Shown here piece after piece: positions 41,420-47,507 of a stretch of 64,000 nt of DNA. How positions within the stretch are numbered: position 1 is the first letter of the stretch; the number at the start of each line of letters is the position of its first letter. The notes beneath the pieces were generated by a model that saw only the letters and a list, made by a program, of their open reading frames with translations, was not told where the DNA came from and ran no database searches. The position numbers and the translations under genes were made by a program. This DNA is from Streptomyces sp. NBC_00620 (GTDB taxonomy: Bacteria > Actinomycetota > Actinomycetes > Streptomycetales > Streptomycetaceae). The stretch spans positions 310,001-374,000 of the forward strand of contig NZ_JAPENY010000001.1 of assembly GCF_026341825.1 (NCBI RefSeq). The letters run 5' to 3'.

Positions 41420-43024
41420 TCAGCTCCCGGGATACGGCCAGGGGTTGGCCTTGCAGTGGATCCCGTCGTGGTCGAGGAATTTGGTCTGCTGCTGCATGAC
41501 GGGGGCGAGTTCGCCGTCCTTGTCGCAGGTGACGTGGCTGTAGCCGAGCCGGTGGCCGACCTCGTGGTTGATCAGCATCTGCCGGTACGCCTGCATTTTG
41601 TCGCCGTAGGTCTCAGAGCCCTGCGCCCAGCGATACGCGTTGATCATGACGCGCTCGGTCGACGCCGAGTCGCACGACACATTGTCCTCGGTCGTGTCGA
41701 GGCCGGACTTGGCGCACCATTCGGCGGTGGTGCCCGGGCTCGCCAGAGTAATCACGAAGTCGGGCTTCCCGGAGGAAATGCGCTCAAAGGTACGTCCGTC
41801 GTTGTGGGCCCAACTCCGGTCGTCGTTCAAAGTTTTCTGCACGGCCTGTGCGAAGAGCGCGGCGTCGAGACCGAGCCCGTGTTCCACGTCGACGCGATAG
41901 GTGTATTTCTGCCCCTTGCCGGGCGCCTTGTCGAGCCCGAGGACGGCGTCGAACTTCCCCGATCCGTCGAGCGTCGCGCCGAGCGCGTACTTCTCGCCCA
42001 TCTTCTCGTCGTACGTCAGTGTCTTCGCGCTCGGTGTCACCGACGGGGACGCCGCCCCCGAGGCTGCGAGGGCGCCACGACCGCCGGCGGTGGACTGCGC
42101 GCGTACGCCGGAGTCCTGGCCTGCGTTGTCCTCCCGCCCGGTCACCACCTGTCCGGCCACGACGACGGCGAGCACGGTGGTGACGGCGGCCGCCGCGATC
42201 CCGGTGAACGCCCGTCCCTTGCCGCTCTTGCCCTTCTCCGGCTCCTCGGTCTCCGGCAGCGGCTTCTCGTCGACGTCCGTGTCCCAGTCGGCGACGGAGG
42301 CATAGGGGTCGCTGCGGTGCGCTGTGGGGGTGCGGGGCGCGAAGACGTCGTCCTCCTCTCCGAGGCTGCCGCCGAAGGCGTCGACATAGGTCTGCCGGGG
42401 TCCCGGCGCGGAAGTCTGGCGCTGCGCCGGTATCCGGGGCCCGGGATGCCCGGACGGAGCGCCTGCCAACACACCTTGAGGACCGCCCTGGGGACCACCT
42501 TGCGGACCGCGACCCCTCGCCTGCCCCCAGGCACCACCGGGTTCACGCTGCTCGGGGTGACCACCACGCACCCGCGGTACACCGTGCGCGGGCGTCCCGT
42601 CGGGGAAACGGGGGACGCCGTGCGCCGGAGTCCCGTCAGGGAACCGCGGCACGCCATGCGCCGGAGTCCCATCCGGAAAGCGAGGCACCCCGTGCGCGGG
42701 CGTCCCGTCCGCATAGCGAGGCACCCCGTGCGCCGGAGTCCCGTCCGCAAAACGAGGCACCCCATGCGCGGGCGTCCCGTCCGGGAGAAGCGGACCCCCA
42801 CGCCCCGGCGCCCCGCCCATCGGAGGCCTCGGACCCGGCGCGCCCGGCACGGAAGCCGAACCGGACCCCCGGCCGACACCCTGCGACGCACCCGCACCCG
42901 CACCCGCCCCGGGTGCCGGCACCGGCACCGCAGCCAGCTCGTTCGGATCCCTCTTGTCGACCGTGTCGACCTTGGCGGTCTTCTCGACCTTGTCGGACCG
43001 CCCGCGACGGCTATGACGTCCCAC
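41420..43024 (-). CDS. DUF3152 membrane-anchored zincin-like protein
   Basis: A protein of 534 aa from the GTG at 43024 (GRHSRRGRSDK). A long disordered cytoplasmic part carries six copies of an 11-residue repeat (DGTPAHGVPRF) and a GGPQG run. One membrane span lies at residues about 265-290 (AFTGIAAAAVTTVLAVVVAG). The extracytoplasmic DUF3152 domain has the metzincin-like site NHEVGHRLGYSHVTCDKDG, HExxH-type with a third His, and cysteine pairs typical of exported domains. Substrate unknown. The neighbours (MoeZ, TetR, DUF3107) match the mycobacterial order. Confidence 0.88.
   Translation of the reverse strand: MGRHSRRGRSDKVEKTAKVDTVDKRDPNELAAVPVPAPGAGAGAGASQGVGRGSGSASVPGAPGPRPPMGGAPGRGGPLLPDGTPAHGVPRFADGTPAHGVPRYADGTPAHGVPRFPDGTPAHGVPRFPDGTPAHGVPRFPDGTPAHGVPRVRGGHPEQREPGGAWGQARGRGPQGGPQGGPQGVLAGAPSGHPGPRIPAQRQTSAPGPRQTYVDAFGGSLGEEDDVFAPRTPTAHRSDPYASVADWDTDVDEKPLPETEEPEKGKSGKGRAFTGIAAAAVTTVLAVVVAGQVVTGREDNAGQDSGVRAQSTAGGRGALAASGAASPSVTPSAKTLTYDEKMGEKYALGATLDGSGKFDAVLGLDKAPGKGQKYTYRVDVEHGLGLDAALFAQAVQKTLNDDRSWAHNDGRTFERISSGKPDFVITLASPGTTAEWCAKSGLDTTEDNVSCDSASTERVMINAYRWAQGSETYGDKMQAYRQMLINHEVGHRLGYSHVTCDKDGELAPVMQQQTKFLDHDGIHCKANPWPYPGS
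42577..42790. repeat. 33-bp tandem repeat in the DUF3152 gene
   Basis: Six units of 33 bp encode DGTPAHGVPR followed by F/Y and P/A. Units differ mainly at synonymous or F/Y/P/A positions, so the array evolves by unit gain and loss while the peptide is conserved. Confidence 0.9.
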
Positions 43025-43032
43025 GCCCCGCC

Positions 43033-44028
43033 TCAGCTCCCCGCACCGGTGGAAGCGGCGGAAGGTGACGTCAACTCGCCTGATTCCGTGAGGAGTTCGC
43101 GGAAGGCCGTGGCCACCGTGTCCGGGTATTCCATCATCGCGACATGGCCCGCGTCCGGCAGCGTCAGCAGCCGGGAGTCGCGGTAGGCGCGGGCCGCCCG
43201 CTGCGCCATGCGGTAGGCGACGAGCTGGTCGCGGCCGCCGTAGACCAGGAGCGTCGGCGCGAGGACCCGCTCGGCCTGGCGCCACAGCCCGTGCTGGCCG
43301 CCCAGCGTGTACGCGTTCACGATGCCGCGCGCCGACCGCGCCATGGCGTCCCAGAAGTACGGGAGGGCGAGCCGCCGCTCCATCTCCTCGACCGCCTCGT
43401 GGAACCCCTCGGGCGTCACCATGCCGGGATCCCCGTAACAGAGCGCCAGAACCCCGCGTACACGCTGCTCGGCGCTCCAGTCCTTGGTGAGCTTGGTGAA
43501 CAGCCCCGCCACCCCGGGCAGCGCGATCATCACGGTCGGCCACGCGGTGCGCTGCGCCCGGAGTTCGGGCAGCGCGGGCGAGACCAGCGTGAGCGTACGG
43601 ACGAGATCGGGCCGTACGGCCGCGACACGCGTCGTAACGGCTCCGCCGAGCGAGTTCCCGAAGAGGTGCACGGGCCCGCGCCCGGACGCGTCGAGATAGC
43701 GGATGACAGCGCGCGCGTGCCCGGTGACCGAGTAGTCCCCGTCGTCCGGTGGCGGCGAGTCCCCGAAGCCCGGCAGATCGAGGGCCTCGCTGTCGACGAG
43801 CCCGTCGAGCAGCGGCATCAGCGCCGACCAGTTCTGCGAGGAACCGCCGAGGCCATGGACGTACAACGCGGGCGGCAGCCCCGCACGCACGGGCGGCCTC
43901 GACCGCACCGTCAGCGTGATCCCGGGCAGACCCACCGACCGCAGCCGCTCCCCCTCAGCAACCCTGACGGCGCCCACCTTTGGTGTGACAGTGGTGGCCA
44001 GCACGGACGGCAGCTCGGTCGAAGACAT
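43033..44028 (-). CDS. alpha/beta hydrolase fold protein
   Basis: A protein of 331 aa. The fold is clear: ALYVHGLGGSSQNWSALMPL (oxyanion HG), DLPGFGDSPPPDDGDYSV, nucleophile elbow HLFGNSLGGAVTTRVAA, acid in LVYGGRDQLVAY, and catalytic His in PDAGHVAMMEYPD. There is no signal peptide. The ATG is preceded by a 297-bp intergenic region with a repeat array (44066-44196). Its stop is 8 bp before the DUF3152 start, so the two form an operon. Small-ester or lactone hydrolysis is likely, with unknown substrate. Confidence 0.88.
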   Translation of the reverse strand: MSSTELPSVLATTVTPKVGAVRVAEGERLRSVGLPGITLTVRSRPPVRAGLPPALYVHGLGGSSQNWSALMPLLDGLVDSEALDLPGFGDSPPPDDGDYSVTGHARAVIRYLDASGRGPVHLFGNSLGGAVTTRVAAVRPDLVRTLTLVSPALPELRAQRTAWPTVMIALPGVAGLFTKLTKDWSAEQRVRGVLALCYGDPGMVTPEGFHEAVEEMERRLALPYFWDAMARSARGIVNAYTLGGQHGLWRQAERVLAPTLLVYGGRDQLVAYRMAQRAARAYRDSRLLTLPDAGHVAMMEYPDTVATAFRELLTESGELTSPSAASTGAGS

Positions 44029-44065
44029 GCGGCAATGTTACGAGACGATCACGCAGTGGTTCGTG

Positions 44066-44196
44066 TGTTCGCCGTCACAGATCTGTTCGGCGTCACAGAA
44101 CAGGTCTGTTGGGCATCGCAAAACAGGTCTGTCGGGCGTCACAAATCGGCGTTCCAAATCTGTTCGCCGTCACGGATCGCGAGCAAATGGCGAACA
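44066..44196. repeat. array of degenerate direct repeats (TGTTCGSCGTCACA type)
   Basis: Cores beginning TGTT/TGTC at 44066, 44084, 44107, 44130 and 44161 share TGTTCGSCGTCACAGA followed by ACAGGTC. Spacings are 18, 23, 23 and 31 bp. The last copy also pairs with GGCGAACA (44189-44196) as an 8-bp inverted repeat. The array is A/T richer than its surroundings and sits between divergent genes, consistent with a multi-site operator. Confidence 0.55.
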
Positions 44197-44325
44197 GATC
44201 GCATAGCGCCCCGATCGGGTGTCTCCTAGGCTCGGACGAGGGCACTCGTATCTCGTAGAGGAGCGAATCTCACCAGGAGCGCACCTCGTACAGGGGCGCA
44301 CGCGCACCACTCGGGAAGAGGAACC

Positions 44326-44547
44326 ATGACAGTCGACCCGGCAGACCCCGAGACCTTCGCGAACGACGACGAACCCGAGGAGCTCGACCCCGAGGCCCCC
44401 GAGGCCGACGCGGCCGAACAGCGCAAGGGCCTGGAACCGCAGGAGGACGACGGCCCGCTGACGGTCGGCGACCCCGCAAGCGCGGACGAAGGGGACCTGG
44501 CCGAGCAGGCCAGGGTCGTAGAACTCGACGAGGACGACTACCGGTGA
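44326..44547 (+). CDS. small very acidic protein, unknown function
   Basis: A protein of 73 aa; about 40 percent of residues are Asp or Glu (NDDEPEELDPEAPEADAAEQ, VVELDEDDYR). The SD GAAGAGGAA lies 5 nt before the ATG, and third positions are G/C rich, so it is translated. No domain is recognised. It is separated from the hydrolase by the repeat array and precedes the TetR gene by about 180 bp. A disordered binding partner is possible. Confidence 0.7.
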   Translation: MTVDPADPETFANDDEPEELDPEAPEADAAEQRKGLEPQEDDGPLTVGDPASADEGDLAEQARVVELDEDDYR

Positions 44548-44707
44548 CGGCCCACCGGTGACGCGACCGTCACCGATGCGCCCACTTCATCCCCGTTTGG
44601 CACGGTCCGTGCCGATATCACCAGGCGTCCGGTACGTGAAATTGTGCGCTCGCACCGCGCACACCACGGTTACCGAAAAGTACGATGGCGGCGCGGCGCT
44701 CACCGCA

Positions 44708-44716
44708 TGTGGACAA
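44708..44716 (-). promoter_or_regulatory. DnaA-box 9-mer (TTGTCCACA)
   Basis: A perfect Streptomyces-consensus DnaA box on the minus strand, ending 14 bp before the TetR start codon and so overlapping its leader or promoter. Confidence 0.5.
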
Positions 44717-44730
44717 TTTTGGGAGGCGGC

Positions 44731-45372
44731 GTGACAGCCATCGAGCAGACAGAGGCGGCACGCCCGCGGGGCACTCGCCTGCCGCGCCGTGCCCGACGCA
44801 ACCAGCTCCTCGGCGCCGCCCAGGAAGTATTCGTTGCGCAGGGGTACCACTCGGCCGCCATGGACGACATCGCCGAGCGCGCGGGCGTCAGCAAGCCGGT
44901 CCTCTACCAGCACTTCCCGGGCAAGCTCGACCTCTACCTCGCCCTGCTGGACCAGCACTGCGAGTCCCTGCTCCAGTCCGTGCGGACGGCACTCGCGTCC
45001 ACCACGGACAACAAGCTGCGCGTACGGGCGACGATGGACGCCTACTTCGCGTACGTCGAGGACGACGGCGGCGCCTTCCGGCTGGTCTTCGAGTCCGACC
45101 TGACGAACGAGCCCGCGGTCCGCGAGCGCGTGGACAAGGTCACGCACGAGTGCGCGGAGGCGATCTGCGAGGTCATCGCGGAGGACACCGGCCTTTCGCG
45201 TGACGAGTCGATGCTCCTCGCCTCGGGCCTCGGCGGTCTGGCCCAGGTGGTGGCCAGGTCCTGGCTGCACAGCGACCGCAGCGTCCCGCGCGAGCATGCG
45301 GTCCAGCTGCTGGCCTCGCTTGCCTGGCGGGGCATCGCGGGCTTCCCGCTGCACGGCACGGATCACCACTGA
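44731..45372 (+). CDS. TetR family transcriptional regulator
   Basis: A protein of 213 aa from the GTG at 44731, with GGGAGG 5 nt upstream; an upstream extension to 44644 has no SD. The N-terminal helix-turn-helix is at residues about 20-65 (RRNQLLGAAQEVFVAQGYHS, MDDIAERAGVSKPVLYQHFP). The C-terminal ligand domain (YFAYVEDDGGAFRLVFESDL) looks like the mycobacterial TetR found beside DUF3107. The ligand is unknown. A perfect DnaA box lies just upstream. It may control the DUF3107 gene and itself. Confidence 0.9.
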   Translation: MTAIEQTEAARPRGTRLPRRARRNQLLGAAQEVFVAQGYHSAAMDDIAERAGVSKPVLYQHFPGKLDLYLALLDQHCESLLQSVRTALASTTDNKLRVRATMDAYFAYVEDDGGAFRLVFESDLTNEPAVRERVDKVTHECAEAICEVIAEDTGLSRDESMLLASGLGGLAQVVARSWLHSDRSVPREHAVQLLASLAWRGIAGFPLHGTDHH

Positions 45373-45530
45373 GGGTTCGCGCCGGTCACCACCGGCCGTT
45401 CATTTGTTCCCGCCCACTGTTCGCTCCTGGCGTTCTTGGGCGGAGCGTGCACGTCCCCTCACCGGGCTAATGTGTGCTGCGTACGGCGCGGACACACGCG
45501 CACATCACTGACCGTCGGAGGGACAAAGCC

Positions 45531-45758
45531 GTGGAGGTCAAGATCGGCGTGCAGCACGCGCCCCGCGAGATCGTTCTGGAGAGCGGTCAGACCCCGGAAG
45601 AGGTCGAGCGCGCGGTGTCCGAAGCGCTGGCCGGCAAGTCGCAGCTGCTGAGCCTCGTGGACGACCACGGCCGCAAGGTCCTGGTTCCGGCCGACCGCCT
45701 CGCGTACGTGGAGCTCGGCGAGCCCACCCAGCGCAAGGTGGGATTCAGCGCGCTGTAG
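45531..45758 (+). CDS. DUF3107 protein
   Basis: A protein of 75 aa from the GTG at 45531, SD GGAGGG 8 nt upstream. Small two-strand/helix fold with VEVKIGVQHAPREIVLESGQ, TPEEVERAVSEALAGKSQLL and KVLVPADRLAYVELG; I recognise it as DUF3107 (TB9.4-like in mycobacteria). Function unknown. It is followed within 14 bp by a 22-bp perfect terminator. It keeps its place next to the TetR gene across actinobacteria. Confidence 0.88.
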   Translation: MEVKIGVQHAPREIVLESGQTPEEVERAVSEALAGKSQLLSLVDDHGRKVLVPADRLAYVELGEPTQRKVGFSAL

Positions 45759-45771
45759 TTCGGGCGAGCAG

Positions 45772-45816
45772 ACGAGAAGGGGGCCCGGTGGCACTGCCAC
45801 CGGGCCCCCTTCTCGT
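45772..45816 (+). terminator. intrinsic terminator after DUF3107
   Basis: A perfect 22-bp inverted repeat (45772-45793/45795-45816, core GGGGGCCCGGTGGCA) folding with a tight loop. It starts 14 bp beyond the stop codon. Confidence 0.9.
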
Positions 45817-45994
45817 ACGTCATCGCGCACGCGGTCCGCCGCGCACTCGCGTAGGTGGCCGGATACCGCGCTCAACTCAGATGTTCACCACAGATGGAGC
45901 ACAGATCCACCACAGAGGAGGGTTGTATTCCGCACGTCAGGGGTAGGACCGGCTACGACCGAATTGCACCGGCCGTGCGGGAGGGACCCCCACC

Positions 45995-46264
45995 ATGCTC
46001 TTGGAAACGCTCGGCTCCGCGATGCTCGGTCTGGCACTGGCATGGGCGGCCGCGTACCGCCTGCCGCACCGTCTCCCGAGCCGCACGCTGGTCCTGCCGA
46101 CCGGCGTCGCCGGAGCCCTGTTCGGCGCCTTCCTGACGCACACCGCGCTGGGCGCCGGCCACCTGTTGGTGATCCTCCTGGGCGCGGTGGCCGTCTCCAC
46201 GGCGTCGCTGTCCCTGCTGCTGCGCCCGGCGGAAAATTTTCGCCGCCACTCGGCGACGGCGTAA
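45995..46264 (+). CDS. small membrane protein, three spans, unknown function
   Basis: A protein of 89 aa: MLLETLGSAMLGLALAWAAA, TLVLPTGVAGALFGAFLTHT and GHLLVILLGAVAVSTASLSL are three membrane segments, with a basic C-terminus (FRRHSATA). The ATG at 45995 has GGAGGG about 11 nt upstream. Third-position G/C is high. No family is recognised. A GC hairpin and repeat element follows at 46290. It may be a small accessory membrane subunit. Confidence 0.65.
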   Translation: MLLETLGSAMLGLALAWAAAYRLPHRLPSRTLVLPTGVAGALFGAFLTHTALGAGHLLVILLGAVAVSTASLSLLLRPAENFRRHSATA

Positions 46265-46289
46265 CCCGGGATTCTGATCCCGGGGACGA

Positions 46290-46322
46290 AGGCGCCCTGT
46301 AAGGGGCGCGGGGAACTGCGCG
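46290..46322. repeat. intergenic repeat AGGGGCGCGGGGAACTGCGCG with GC hairpin
   Basis: A GCGCCC/GGGCGC hairpin is followed by the 21-mer AGGGGCGCGGGGAACTGCGC+G (46302-46322). The same 21-mer recurs at 63304-63324 after mrp. In both places it follows a plus-strand stop, so it may serve as a terminator. I recall it as frequent in Streptomyces intergenic DNA. Confidence 0.7.
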
Positions 46323-46367
46323 CTCAGCCCCCCGCAACCCGCACTTACCGATCCGCCTGCGGGAGCA

Positions 46368-47129
46368 TCACGCCGCCAAGCCCAGCGCAGCCATCCGCTT
46401 CGTGTGCGCCTCGGTGATCCGCGAGAACATCCGGCCGACCTCCGCGAGGTCGAACCCGTCCGCGACGCCGCCCACGAGCATGGTCGACAGTGCGTCACGC
46501 TCGGCGACCACCCGCTGCGACTGGGACAGGGCCTCGCCCATCAGCCGTCGCGCCCACAGCGCGAGCCGACCGCCCACCCGCGGGTCCGCGTCGATGGCGG
46601 CGCGCACCTTCTCGATGGCGAAGCTCGCGTGCCCGGTGTCGTCGAGTACGCCGAGCACGAGGCTGCGGGTGTCCGAGTCGAGCCGGGCGGCGACCTCGCG
46701 ATAGAAGTCACTGGCGATCGAGTCGCCGACGTACGCCTTGACGAGCCCTTCCAGCCAGTCGGAGGGCGCGGTCTGCCGGTGGAAGCCGTCGAGCGCGGCG
46801 ACGAACGGCTCCATCGCCTGCGTCGGCTCCGCGCCGACCGCCGAGAGCCGGTCCCGCAACTGCTCGAAGTGGTGGAACTCGGCCGACGCCATCTTCGCCA
46901 GCTCCGCCTTGTCGCTCAGCGTGGGCGCCAGCTTGGCGTCCTCCGCGAGCCGCTCGAACGCCGCCAGCTCGCCGTACGCGAGCGCTCCGAGCAGGTCCAC
47001 GACCGCGGCGCGGTACTGGGGGTCGGCGGAGGCCGTGTCCCAGCCCTGCGCGGCGACTCCGGTGGCCGCGGGAGCGGTGTCGTCCGTGGCCTCGGCGGGT
47101 TTGTCAGCGGCTTTGTCGGGCGTCGTCAT
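46368..47129 (-). CDS. ferritin-like protein, MiaE-like fold
   Basis: A protein of 253 aa from the ATG at 47129. An Ala/Asp-rich N-terminus is followed by a four-helix bundle with di-iron type residues: LLGALAYGELAAFERLAEDA (Glu), MASAEFHHFEQLRDRLSAVG (ExxH), and a second pair around DSIASDFYREVAARL and VLDDTGHASFAIEKV. I recognise the tRNA-hydroxylase-like / ferritin-like fold-containing family. The iron-ligand set is suggestive but the substrate is unknown. It is divergent from the DEAD-box helicase gene, as in mycobacteria. Confidence 0.85.
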   Translation of the reverse strand: MTTPDKAADKPAEATDDTAPAATGVAAQGWDTASADPQYRAAVVDLLGALAYGELAAFERLAEDAKLAPTLSDKAELAKMASAEFHHFEQLRDRLSAVGAEPTQAMEPFVAALDGFHRQTAPSDWLEGLVKAYVGDSIASDFYREVAARLDSDTRSLVLGVLDDTGHASFAIEKVRAAIDADPRVGGRLALWARRLMGEALSQSQRVVAERDALSTMLVGGVADGFDLAEVGRMFSRITEAHTKRMAALGLAA

Positions 47130-47507
47130 GAAGCGCACAATAGCCCGCTGACAGCAACACGGAAGTCCCTGGTCAATCAGTGTGACGACCACTACGTGAC
47201 CAAATCGGCCATCGCATATGCGCGATTCCGGGGTATGGTGGTAATGCGCCCGGCGACTATTCGACGGGCCGCATGAATGAGGATGCCCGGTCGGTGGCCC
47301 GATCGGCTCCGACCTGACAGCCCTCCACGTCGGTACGGCACATTGCGTACGACACCCGGAGGGAACCCTCAGTGGTACGAGAGCTCGAGCGTCGGCAGTG
47401 GTCCCATGCCACTCGGCCCGCCCGTCAAGAGCGGCCGACGTCCCCGGCACGGTCCCGTCACGACCCCCGCGCTCGCCTCGCACCGCGTACACAGAAGAGG
47501 CAGCACC
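47130..47507. other. divergent promoter region of the ferritin-like and DEAD-helicase genes
   Basis: 378 bp with no convincing separate gene. It includes the palindrome CGCATATGCG (about 47214-47223) and a -10-like TATGGT (around 47235). If transcription starts there, the helicase mRNA has a leader of about 260 nt, which is common for cold-inducible RNA helicases. Confidence 0.4.

Noticed and set aside
42577..42790. Regular 33-bp repeats resembling a CRISPR array
   Set aside because: There are no unique spacers; the whole period is conserved, in frame and encodes an 11-residue peptide. No cas genes.
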